From contig JAGWSE010000449.1 of NCBI GenBank assembly GCA_028869395.1, positions 1 to 5,885 on the forward strand: DNA of 5,885 nucleotides, in the 5' to 3' direction. The notes beneath the pieces are model-generated. The model searched no databases. It saw only the letters and a list, made by a program, of their open reading frames with translations, and was not told the origin of the DNA. How positions within the stretch are numbered: the first letter of the stretch is position 1; the number at the start of each line of letters is the position of its first letter. This document shows, piece after piece, positions 1-5,104 of this stretch. This DNA is from Alphaproteobacteria bacterium. GTDB taxonomy: Bacteria > Pseudomonadota > Alphaproteobacteria > Caulobacterales > Caulobacteraceae. The translations under genes and the position numbers were made by a program.

Positions 1-702
1 CCACACCAGCTTCTCGACCTCCTCGGCGACGCCGGAGGAGACGGCGCTGTTGCCGATATTGGCGTTGACCTTGACCAGGAAGTTACGGCCGATCGCCATC
101 GGCTCGAGCTCGGTGTGGTTGATGTTGGCCGGGATGATGGCGCGCCCGCGGGCCACCTCGTCGCGCACGAACTCGGGCGTGCACAGGTCCGGAATCTCGG
201 CGCCGAAGGGCTCGCCGTCACGCAGGCCGGCCGTCTGGCGGCGAAGGTTCTCGCGGATCGCGACGTACTCCATCTCGGCCGTGACGACGCCGCGCCGGGC
301 GTATTCGAGCTGGGTGACCGCCATCCCGCCCCTGGCGCGATAGACCCGGCGCGGCGCCGAGAAACGCGGGGCGAGGCCCGCCCCCGCCGCAAAGCCGTTG
401 TCCTCCGGCTTCACCTCGCGCGGATTCGCCACGATCTCCACGTCGCCGCGCGAGACCACCCAGGGCTCGCGGGACTTCGAGAGCCCGTTCTCGATGTCGA
501 TCGAGACCGCCGGGTCGGTGTACGGCCCCGAGGAGTCGTAAAGCGTCAGCGCCGGCTCGTTCGCGCTCGGATGCACCGCCACCTCGCGGAACGGCACGCG
601 GATGTCGGGCCACAGCACGCCCGCCTCATAGACCTTTCTCGAGCCGGGGCGTTCGCCGGTCGGAATGGCGGCGGGGTCCAGCTGGCCTGTGGGCTTGTTC
701 AT
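1..702 (-). CDS. thiC: Phosphomethylpyrimidine synthase ThiC, N-terminal part (runs off left edge)
   Basis: ThiC is the radical-SAM enzyme that rearranges aminoimidazole ribotide to hydroxymethylpyrimidine phosphate in cytoplasmic thiamine synthesis. The reverse strand is open from an ATG at 702-700 to the window edge: 234 codons of a protein usually about 600 residues long in alphaproteobacteria. The N-terminal ThiC-associated region comes first (roughly residues 15-100, starting MNKPTGQ and including RVPFREV). The start of the catalytic barrel follows, with the family blocks GVVTAEMEYVAIREN, ANINHTELEPM (N193, N195, H196) and VNANIGNSA (N213-S219). The C-terminal CxxCxxxxC iron-sulfur cluster motif lies outside the window. 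The start is supported by a GGAG Shine-Dalgarno at 714-711 with an 8-nt spacer and by the TPP riboswitch upstream. No frameshift is visible. Identity is near certain from these motifs plus the riboswitch. Confidence 0.97.
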   Translation of the reverse strand, partial: MNKPTGQLDPAAIPTGERPGSRKVYEAGVLWPDIRVPFREVAVHPSANEPALTLYDSSGPYTDPAVSIDIENGLSKSREPWVVSRGDVEIVANPREVKPEDNGFAAGAGLAPRFSAPRRVYRARGGMAVTQLEYARRGVVTAEMEYVAIRENLRRQTAGLRDGEPFGAEIPDLCTPEFVRDEVARGRAIIPANINHTELEPMAIGRNFLVKVNANIGNSAVSSGVAEEVEKLVW

Positions 703-751
703 GACGGGCGCTCCAAAAGGTCGGACCACGGGCGCCAGGTCAGGATCGATC

Positions 752-843
752 CTTCCCTTCGCCGGCATGACCCGGATCAGGTTCGACGGGTCGCGGGGCA
801 TGCACCCGCCTCTCAGCCGCTTGCCGCGGCGCCCCGAGGAAAG
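752..843 (-). promoter_or_regulatory. TPP riboswitch (thi box) controlling thiC
   Basis: The reverse strand carries the TPP aptamer core. CTGAGAGG (816-809) is the pyrimidine-binding side and GAACCTGATCCGG (784-772) follows. The conserved tail ATGCCGGCGAAGGGA then runs to about 755. P1 can be drawn as CUUUCC (843-838) paired with GGGAAG (757-752). The aptamer ends 49 nt before the thiC ATG. No U-tract terminator lies in between, so translational control is the likely mode. GGCGC (736-732) can pair with GCGCC (711-707), which touches the GGAG Shine-Dalgarno at 714-711 and is a possible sequestering helix. Binding of TPP would lower ThiC synthesis. The aptamer assignment is firm; the expression-platform model is inference. 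Confidence 0.95.
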
Positions 844-912
844 CGCGGACGCTACGCCCGACCATGCCGTTGCGCCAACCACTTTTCCTAATCGCGCGGA
901 ACAAGCCGGGGC

Positions 913-940
913 ATGATAGGTTGCCGCGCAAGGAGACCAA
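913..940 (-). promoter_or_regulatory. Possible thiC promoter
   Basis: The reverse strand has TTGGTC (940-935), a 16-bp spacer and TATCAT (918-913), a fair match to a housekeeping -35/-10 pair. Transcription would start near 906 and give a leader of about 200 nt containing the riboswitch. The element overlaps the Shine-Dalgarno of the divergent lipoprotein gene. It is the best candidate I see in the 842-944 gap, but a weak call made from sequence alone. Confidence 0.3.
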
Positions 941-944
941 GGCC

Positions 945-1379
945 ATGAAGACGCTTGCCATCCTGGGCGTGCTCGGAGCCGCCGCAACCCTCGCCGCCTG
1001 TCAGGATTATTCCGGCCCTCCCGCCACCGCCACGGCCGCCCCGGCCTACGCGGCCCCGGCGGCGGCCACCGTGCCGGCTTGCTTCCGCACCCAGGACATC
1101 CGCAACCACACCGTCGCGGACGGGCACACGGCCTACATCGACGTGGGCGGCCGCGCCGTCTATCGCATCGAGACCAGCGGCGACTGCTTCGCCGGCGCGA
1201 CTTCCACCGATCCCATCGTCATGCGCGAGCCGCCGGGCTCGACCCAGATCTGCAAGCCCATCGACATGGACCTCAGCGTCGCCATCGGGGGAGGCCTGCC
1301 GATCCACTGCATCGTGAGCTCGGTCACGCCCATGACCCCGCAGGAAGTGGCGGCGCTGCCGCCGAGGCTCCGGCCCTAG
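945..1379 (+). CDS. Small cysteine-rich lipoprotein (DUF6491-like), unknown function
   Basis: A 144-residue protein of unknown function. It begins with a lipoprotein signal peptide: MK, a hydrophobic stretch, then lipobox L16-A17-A18-C19. Gln follows the lipidated Cys, so there is no Asp retention signal and outer-membrane sorting is expected. Residues 20-45 are an Ala/Pro-rich linker. The folded part (about 45-144) has four cysteines, C46, C81, C103 and C122, that could form two disulfides in the periplasm. The block CFRTQDIRNH resembles the DUF6491 family of small proteobacterial lipoproteins; this is recognition from memory, not a search. The ATG at 945 was chosen because AAGGAG (930-935) lies 9 nt upstream and because the signal peptide starts there; the frame is open further upstream from 864. 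The gene diverges from thiC and lies 55 nt before the lyase gene. Confidence 0.85.
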   Translation: MKTLAILGVLGAAATLAACQDYSGPPATATAAPAYAAPAAATVPACFRTQDIRNHTVADGHTAYIDVGGRAVYRIETSGDCFAGATSTDPIVMREPPGSTQICKPIDMDLSVAIGGGLPIHCIVSSVTPMTPQEVAALPPRLRP

Positions 1380-1380
1380 A

Positions 1381-1400
1381 GGGGCGCCAGCCCCGTGTTT
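1381..1400 (+). terminator. Weak terminator-like hairpin after the lipoprotein gene
   Basis: Directly after the TAG stop, GGGGC (1381-1385) and GCCCC (1390-1394) form a 5-bp GC stem around a GCCA tetraloop, followed by GTGTTT. The T-run is poor, so termination may be partial, with some readthrough into the lyase gene 55 nt downstream of the stop. This is a low-confidence call. Confidence 0.3.
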
Positions 1401-1434
1401 GGGTGGGAACGGGTTTAGGTGGTAGGGCGAGGAC

Positions 1435-2451
1435 ATGCACCTCGCCCGCTACAACCCGGTCCGCTTCGCCCACCTGCCGACGCCGCTCGAGCCGATGCCG
1501 CGGCTCAGCGAGGCGCTGATGACGCCTGGCGGCGGACCCAACCTGTGGGTCAAGCGCGACGACTGCACCGGACTGGCGGGCGGCGGCAACAAGACGCGCA
1601 AGCTCGAGTACCTGATCGCCGACGCCCTGGCCAACGACGCCGACACCCTGGTCACGCAGGGCGCGATCCAGTCGAACCACGTGCGCCAGACCGCGGCGGC
1701 CGCGGCCAAGTTCGGGCTGGCCTGCGAGATCATCCTCGAGCACCGCACCGGCTCGCAGGCCGTCGACTACAACCGCTCCGGCAATGTCCTGCTGGACGAG
1801 TTGCTGGGCGCCAGGACGCGGACGGTCGCGGGCGGGACCGACATGAACCAGGCGCTGGCGGAGGTCGCCGCGGAGGTCGCCGATCGCGGCGGCCGGCCCT
1901 ACGTGATCCCTGGCGGCGGCTCAAACATCATCGGCGCGCTGGGCTACGTAGAGTGCGCCCTCGAACTCGTCGCCCAGGCCAACGAGATCGGACTGGAGAT
2001 CGACCGCATCGTGACGGCCACCGGCAGCGCCGGCACTCACGCAGGCCTCGTCGCAGGCCTCGCCGTCATGGGCGCGGACATCCCGGTGCTGGGGGTCGGG
2101 GTCCGCGCGCCGAAGGACGTGCAGGAAGCCAATGTCTTCAGGCTCGCGCAGGATACGGCCGAACTTCTCGGCCATCGCGAACGGGTGAGCCGGGAGATGG
2201 TCACGGCCGATTGCGACTACGTGGGCGCCGGCTATGGAATCATCGACGATCAGGTGATCGAGGCCCTGAAGCTCGTGGCCCGAACGGAGGGCCTGCTGCT
2301 CGATCCCGTCTATACGGGCAAGGCCATGAAGGGACTGATCGCGCTTTCGCGCGCCGGACGCTTCGACGGCGAGACCGTCGTCTTCCTGCACACCGGCGGG
2401 GCGCAGGGCCTCTCCGGCTACCAGAGCGAGATGGAGGGCAAGCTCGAATGA
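1435..2451 (+). CDS. PLP-dependent D-cysteine desulfhydrase / L-cysteate sulfo-lyase family enzyme
   Basis: A 338-residue cytoplasmic fold-type II PLP enzyme of the ACC deaminase/D-cysteine desulfhydrase family. It is expected to eliminate the beta substituent of a cysteine-like amino acid, giving pyruvate, ammonia and sulfide (or sulfite from cysteate). Visible landmarks are the PLP lysine K53 in GGGNKTRKLE, the catalytic-side S80-N81-H82 in QGAIQSNHVRQ, the phosphate loop TGSAGTHAGL from T196, Y293-T294 in DPVYTGK, and HTGG at 319-322. Thr after Tyr, where ACC deaminases have Glu, argues against ACC deaminase. The start MHLARY, DDCTGL, and GVRAPK with a nearby QEANV resemble CuyA (L-cysteate sulfo-lyase) as I remember it, while DPVYTGKAM resembles DcyD, so the substrate is open. 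The start follows the family N-terminus; AGGG at 1424-1427 is a plausible ribosome site. The TGA overlaps the racemase ATG by 4 nt. Confidence 0.92.
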   Translation: MHLARYNPVRFAHLPTPLEPMPRLSEALMTPGGGPNLWVKRDDCTGLAGGGNKTRKLEYLIADALANDADTLVTQGAIQSNHVRQTAAAAAKFGLACEIILEHRTGSQAVDYNRSGNVLLDELLGARTRTVAGGTDMNQALAEVAAEVADRGGRPYVIPGGGSNIIGALGYVECALELVAQANEIGLEIDRIVTATGSAGTHAGLVAGLAVMGADIPVLGVGVRAPKDVQEANVFRLAQDTAELLGHRERVSREMVTADCDYVGAGYGIIDDQVIEALKLVARTEGLLLDPVYTGKAMKGLIALSRAGRFDGETVVFLHTGGAQGLSGYQSEMEGKLE

Positions 2452-3152
2452 CTCGCAGCCTCACCCTGGGCGTGCTCGGCGGCATGGGCCCTGCCGCCAC
2501 CGTGGATTTCCTGCAGAAGATCCAGGCCTACACGCCGGCCAGGGAGGACCAGGACCACATCCGCGTGCTGGTCGACATCAACCCCAAGGTGCCGGACCGC
2601 AACACGCCGGGCTCGCTCGCCGGGCCGGTGCTGGCGGAGATGGCGGGCGCGCTCGGAGGCGCGGGCGCCGAGGTGCTGGCGATCGCCTGCAACACCGCGC
2701 ACGCCTACGCCGGGCTGATCCAGCGGGCGTCCGGCCTGCCGCTGATCGACATGATCGAGACGGGCGCCCAGGCTGCAGCCAGATCGGGCGCCCGGCGGGC
2801 CGGCGTGCTCGGCACACGCGGAGCCCTCAAGCTCTACCGCGAATACCTCGCGGCCCAGGCGATGGGCCTGGTGAGCCTGCCCTCCGAAAGCCAGGAGCGG
2901 TTCATGGGCCTCGTCTACCGGATCAAGGGCGGCGATGTCGGAGCGGAGGTGAAGGCTGGCATGGCCGCGCTCGCGGCCGAGCTCGTGGCCGGCGGCGCCG
3001 AGGCGATCATCGCCGGCTGCACCGAGGTTCCGCTGGTGCTGAGCCAGGGAGACCTGAAGGGGATCGAGTTCATCGACCCCGGCGACCTGCTCGCCCGCCG
3101 CTGCGTCGCCGTCTGCCTCGGCATGGAGCCCGTTCCGGCCCAGCCCGCCTGA
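2448..3152 (+). CDS. Aspartate/glutamate racemase family amino acid racemase
   Basis: A 234-residue cytoplasmic, cofactor-independent racemase of the Asp/Glu/hydantoin racemase superfamily, the usual size for aspartate racemases. The two acid/base cysteines are both present: C81 in ACNTAH and C191 in AGCTEVPLV. One sits in each half of the pseudo-symmetric fold. The N-terminal GVLGGMGPAATVDF (residues 8-21) and PDRNTP (49-54) are typical of the aspartate racemase/YgeA branch. The ATG is embedded in ATGA with the stop of the upstream PLP enzyme, so translation is coupled and the two probably act on the same amino acid. The natural substrate (aspartate, glutamate, cysteate, cysteine or broad-spectrum) cannot be read from sequence. 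The frame is also open upstream through the lyase gene, but that part is out-of-frame shadow. The gene is intact and convergent with the next gene, 31 bp away. Confidence 0.93.
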   Translation: MTRSLTLGVLGGMGPAATVDFLQKIQAYTPAREDQDHIRVLVDINPKVPDRNTPGSLAGPVLAEMAGALGGAGAEVLAIACNTAHAYAGLIQRASGLPLIDMIETGAQAAARSGARRAGVLGTRGALKLYREYLAAQAMGLVSLPSESQERFMGLVYRIKGGDVGAEVKAGMAALAAELVAGGAEAIIAGCTEVPLVLSQGDLKGIEFIDPGDLLARRCVAVCLGMEPVPAQPA

Positions 3153-3161
3153 GGCGCATCG

Positions 3162-3178
3162 CCGGACGACAGCTCCGG
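3162..3178. terminator. Possible small hairpin between convergent genes
   Basis: The 31-bp gap between the racemase stop and the convergent coiled-coil gene stop contains CCGGA (3162-3166) and TCCGG (3174-3178), a 5-bp inverted repeat with a 7-nt loop. There is no T-run on either side. It could act as a shared transcription-end structure, but it is short and could be chance in GC-rich DNA. Confidence 0.25.
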
Positions 3179-3183
3179 GCGGC

Positions 3184-3579
3184 TCAGTCGCGCGGCCTGG
3201 AGGCGTCGAGGACCCGCTTGTCGGACTCGGCGAGCGCCTTGTCCGAGATGGTGGGCAACTGGCTCGTGTCGATTTGTGCGTAGGGCGGTGGGCCGCTCAC
3301 GTCCGGAGGCCGAAGCGGAGGGGCCCTGCGCTGCGCCTGGATGTCGGCGACCGCCTTGTCGGCGCCCATCTGCGCCTCCAGGCGGTAGAGGTCGTTCTGC
3401 TGCTGGATCGCCTGCTGGCGGAGCTGTTCCTGCTGAACGAGCATCGACTGGTATTGCGCGATCGCGGCCGCCTGCGGCATCACTTGACCGCTGGGATAGT
3501 AGACCGGCGGGGCAGGCGGCGCCTGCGCCAGCGCCGGGCCGGCGACCGCCAGGGCGGCGGTAATGACAAGAAGGCGCAT
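3184..3579 (-). CDS. Secreted Gln-rich coiled-coil protein, unknown function
   Basis: A 131-residue protein that I do not recognise. It begins with a Sec signal peptide, MRLLVITAALAVAGPALA, with likely cleavage after A18 (ALA before QA). The mature protein has a Pro-rich start (APPAPP), then a Gln-rich helical segment at about residues 38-85 (repeated QQ, with EQLRQQ and NDLYRLEAQM) that should form a coiled coil. A Pro-rich, polar tail ends in SRPRD. It has no cysteines and no transmembrane segment after the signal. The start at 3579 was chosen because it places the signal peptide at the N-terminus; an in-frame ATG at 3618 would add 13 residues before it and bury the signal. The ribosome site is weak. 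The gene lies 48 nt downstream of the TPR gene on the same strand and is probably cotranscribed. Confidence 0.8.
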   Translation of the reverse strand: MRLLVITAALAVAGPALAQAPPAPPVYYPSGQVMPQAAAIAQYQSMLVQQEQLRQQAIQQQNDLYRLEAQMGADKAVADIQAQRRAPPLRPPDVSGPPPYAQIDTSQLPTISDKALAESDKRVLDASRPRD

Positions 3580-3627
3580 GGGTTCACTCGTCCGGACCCC
3601 GAAGATGGGGGCTCGCACCGGCGCCCG

Positions 3628-4194
3628 CTACTCTCGCTGGATCACGTGGAAGCGAGTGAGCTGCTGCTTGGGGGCCGCCCAGTCGGGGCTGAGCTGGACC
3701 GCCTTCTGGTAGTCGAGATAGGCGCCCTTCACGTCGTCCAGTCCTTCGTCGGCGATCGCGCGGTTGTAGTAGGCCTTCGCCGGTTCCTCGACGCCCAGCG
3801 CAAGTCCACGGTTCACGTCGGCCAGCCCTGCGGCGTATTTGTGCTCCCCGATCAGGGCCGCGCCGCGGTTCACGTAGATCTCCGCCAGATCGGGCTGGAA
3901 CCGCGCGGCGAAGTTGAAGTCCGCGAGCGCCGCCTCCATGTCGCCGCGCCGGAGTTTCATGATTCCGCGGTTGACGAGGGTGCCGGCCCTGTCGCGCGGA
4001 CTGAGAATCTCGGTGTCCAGCGCCTGCGTGCAGCTCTCCTCGGCGCGCAGGTCCGACGCACCGGCGATCGCCGCCTTCGAACACGCCTCCGCCATACCGC
4101 CGCCGATTACGGTCACCGAGGCCCGCGCCGGGCCGGCGCCGGCCAGCAGGGCCGCACCCGCGAGTCCCGCGAGGGCTCCGACCAGCCGCTTCAT
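3628..4194 (-). CDS. Periplasmic tetratricopeptide-repeat protein
   Basis: A 188-residue exported TPR protein. A signal peptide (MKR, a long Ala/Leu/Gly core, PARA) should be cleaved after A25. Residues 36-59 contain C38 and C55, which could form a disulfide, in a helical segment ending in CTQALD. Three TPR units follow at about 70-102, 103-137 and 138-171. They show the repeat signature NRG...G...AL.DF..A....P, with NRGI, NRGA and NRAI at equivalent positions. TPRs bind proteins or peptides; the partner is unknown. The start at 4194 has a strong GGGAGG (4206-4201) 6 nt upstream, and a good promoter lies at 4282-4254. A longer in-frame start at 4275 would precede the signal peptide and is unlikely. 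The small coiled-coil gene follows 48 nt downstream in the same transcript, so the two may form an envelope pair. Confidence 0.9.
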   Translation of the reverse strand: MKRLVGALAGLAGAALLAGAGPARASVTVIGGGMAEACSKAAIAGASDLRAEESCTQALDTEILSPRDRAGTLVNRGIMKLRRGDMEAALADFNFAARFQPDLAEIYVNRGAALIGEHKYAAGLADVNRGLALGVEEPAKAYYNRAIADEGLDDVKGAYLDYQKAVQLSPDWAAPKQQLTRFHVIQRE

Positions 4195-4253
4195 GACGGA
4201 CCTCCCTCTGCCAGGGCCGGCGCGGCCTTCGCCGCATACCGGCGTTCTTGGAA

Positions 4254-4282
4254 AGAGTCCTCCCGGGCCGGTCACCTGTCAA
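4254..4282 (-). promoter_or_regulatory. Candidate promoter of the TPR/coiled-coil unit
   Basis: The reverse strand has a perfect TTGACA (-35, 4282-4277), a 17-bp spacer and GACTCT (4259-4254) as a weak -10. Transcription would start near 4247, giving a leader of about 53 nt with the GGGAGG ribosome site near its end. The -35 and the spacing are convincing; the -10 is poor, which is common in GC-rich alphaproteobacteria. Confidence 0.5.
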
Positions 4283-4431
4283 CGCACAGCTTCGCGTGAC
4301 CAGCGGTGGCGCACGTGCGGCGCCGATGGTAGCCGGCGCCCCGCTGCGCTGGCGAACGCCGGGAGGCATGCCGAACGTCATCACGCTTCCTTGTGAGCCC
4401 TGTGCCGGTGGCGCTCGGTCGCCAACCCACC

Positions 4432-4441
4432 CACATATGTG
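4432..4441. promoter_or_regulatory. CACATATGTG palindrome, possible operator
   Basis: This is a perfect 10-bp palindrome in the gap between the divergent TPR and marR genes. MarR proteins bind short palindromes, often autoregulating from their own upstream region, so it is a candidate site. The symmetry does not extend further, and it lies about 125 bp from the marR start, so the link is only a guess. Confidence 0.25.
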
Positions 4442-4565
4442 CCAAATGGGCAGATGGCGGATCGCTTGCCCCGGGCGGCCGCCGCCGATCCGGAAGTTGA
4501 CGAAGATCATGGAAGGCGGCGACCAATCCAGATAGGGCGGCCAACGGTGGACAAGGGCTGAACGG

Positions 4566-5030
4566 ATGAACCGGCGGGCGGTGAAGCGACAGGCGGCGAC
4601 GCGATTGAGCGACGAGGACTATGTCGCCTTGAGCGCCTTCCGGCTGGCGCTGCGCAGATTCCTGAAGTTCAGCGAGGCCGGCGCGCACACCTATGGCCTG
4701 ACGGCCCAGCAGCATCAGGCGCTCCTGGCGGTCCGGGCGCACCGCGGCGAAGAGCCCATGAGCATCGGCGAACTCGCCGATAGTCTGCTCATCAAGAACC
4801 ACAGCGCGGTCGGCCTCGTGGCGCGCCTGCAGGCGCGTGGATTGGTGGTGCGAAAGCCGTCCCCGGGTGACCGCCGGCGCGTGCTGCTGGCCATCACCCC
4901 CGAAGCTCAGGGCATGCTCGACCAGATCTCGCGGGGCAATCTGGACGAACTGAAGAGCAACGCCGAGGCCTTCGAGGCCCTGCTGTCGTCTTTGCGACGC
5001 ATCGACGCCCGCGCTGCAGCGGAGGACTGA
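4566..5030 (+). CDS. MarR-family transcriptional regulator
   Basis: A 154-residue winged-helix DNA-binding protein that should act as a dimer in the cytoplasm. Family features in order: an N-terminal dimerisation helix (about 16-40); GLTAQQHQALLAV (44-56), the first HTH helices; MSIGELADSLLIKNHSAVGLVARL, the helix-turn-helix; and the wing with G101-D102-R103-R104-R105, then LLAITPEAQ. A C-terminal helix completes the dimer interface. There are no cysteines, so it is not an OhrR-type thiol peroxide sensor; a small-molecule ligand such as a phenol or quinone is more likely. AAGGG (4553-4557) lies 8 nt before the ATG. The quinone reductase starts 74 nt downstream on the same strand and is the obvious candidate target, by analogy with other MarR/quinone-reductase neighbours. 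A TTGACG at 4497 resembles a -35, but no good -10 follows. Confidence 0.93.
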   Translation: MNRRAVKRQAATRLSDEDYVALSAFRLALRRFLKFSEAGAHTYGLTAQQHQALLAVRAHRGEEPMSIGELADSLLIKNHSAVGLVARLQARGLVVRKPSPGDRRRVLLAITPEAQGMLDQISRGNLDELKSNAEAFEALLSSLRRIDARAAAED

Positions 5031-5041
5031 GCGCCCGGCCG

Positions 5042-5055
5042 CTGATCTCGATCAA
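5042..5055. promoter_or_regulatory. FNR/FixK-like box upstream of the quinone reductase
   Basis: CTGAT-CTCG-ATCAA matches 9 of 10 fixed positions of the FNR/FixK palindrome TTGAT-N4-ATCAA. It lies in the 74-nt gap between marR and the quinone reductase gene. Its centre is 56.5 nt before the ATG at 5105. A class II activator position (-41.5) would put transcription start near 5090, just ahead of the AAGGAGG ribosome site. The match is seen directly; oxygen-linked control is inference. Confidence 0.5.
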
Positions 5056-5083
5056 GGCGCGGCGCGGCGCGCCATGGGCTTCT

Positions 5084-5104
5084 GGGCGCCGAAGGAGGGC
5101 GCCC
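5084..5104 (+). promoter_or_regulatory. Ribosome binding site displayed in a hairpin loop
   Basis: GGGCGCC (5084-5090) and GGCGCCC (5098-5104) form a perfect 7-bp all-GC stem. Its 7-nt loop GAAGGAG contains the Shine-Dalgarno, and the ATG follows immediately at 5105. The Shine-Dalgarno AAGGAGG (5092-5098) has a 6-nt spacer, which strongly supports this start. The arrangement could either present the site or restrain initiation. Confidence 0.55.

Larger units (their letters stand above)
4195..4565. other. 371-bp divergent intergenic region between the TPR gene and marR
   Basis: No convincing gene lies here; the open frames that cross it have no domain-like sequence and run antisense into neighbours. 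It holds the TPR promoter (4254-4282) and two perfect 10-bp palindromes, CACATATGTG at 4432-4441 and GGCGGCCGCC at 4474-4483. It also holds a degenerate FNR-like site, TTGAC-GAAG-ATCAT (4497-4510), and the marR ribosome site AAGGG (4553-4557). The AT-rich palindrome stands out against its surroundings and is a possible operator. Confidence 0.6.

Noticed and set aside
115..891. 258-codon plus-strand frame opposite thiC
   Set aside because: It is antisense to the well-supported ThiC frame and its riboswitch, has low-complexity Arg/Ala-rich sequence, and shows no recognisable domain.
870..894. TTGCGC followed by CTAATCG as a plus-strand promoter for the lipoprotein gene
   Set aside because: The spacing and the -10 match are too poor for either the classical or the Caulobacter-type consensus to support a call.
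888..1436. 182-codon minus-strand frame over the lipoprotein gene
   Set aside because: The sequence is Gly/Arg-rich and antisense to a gene with a lipobox and strong ribosome site. It is an artefact of high GC content.
1435..2451. 1-aminocyclopropane-1-carboxylate deaminase (AcdS) as the identity of the PLP enzyme
   Set aside because: AcdS has Glu after the active-site Tyr; here it is Thr (Y293-T294), and HTGG at 319-322 also fits the desulfhydrase/cysteate lyase side.
1419..3152. One long plus-strand frame spanning both the lyase and the racemase regions, suggesting a fused protein
   Set aside because: Before 2448 this frame is an Arg/Gly-rich out-of-frame shadow of the lyase. The lyase has all its PLP motifs in its own frame, and the racemase starts at the ATGA overlap.
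3274..4299. 341-codon plus-strand frame over the TPR and coiled-coil genes
   Set aside because: The minus strand has signal peptides, TPR repeats, a ribosome site and a promoter. The plus frame has only Arg/His-rich shadow sequence.
4272..4802. Minus-strand frame crossing the divergent gap and the 5' half of marR
   Set aside because: It shows no motif and no ribosome site, and it overlaps the winged-helix coding region in antisense.
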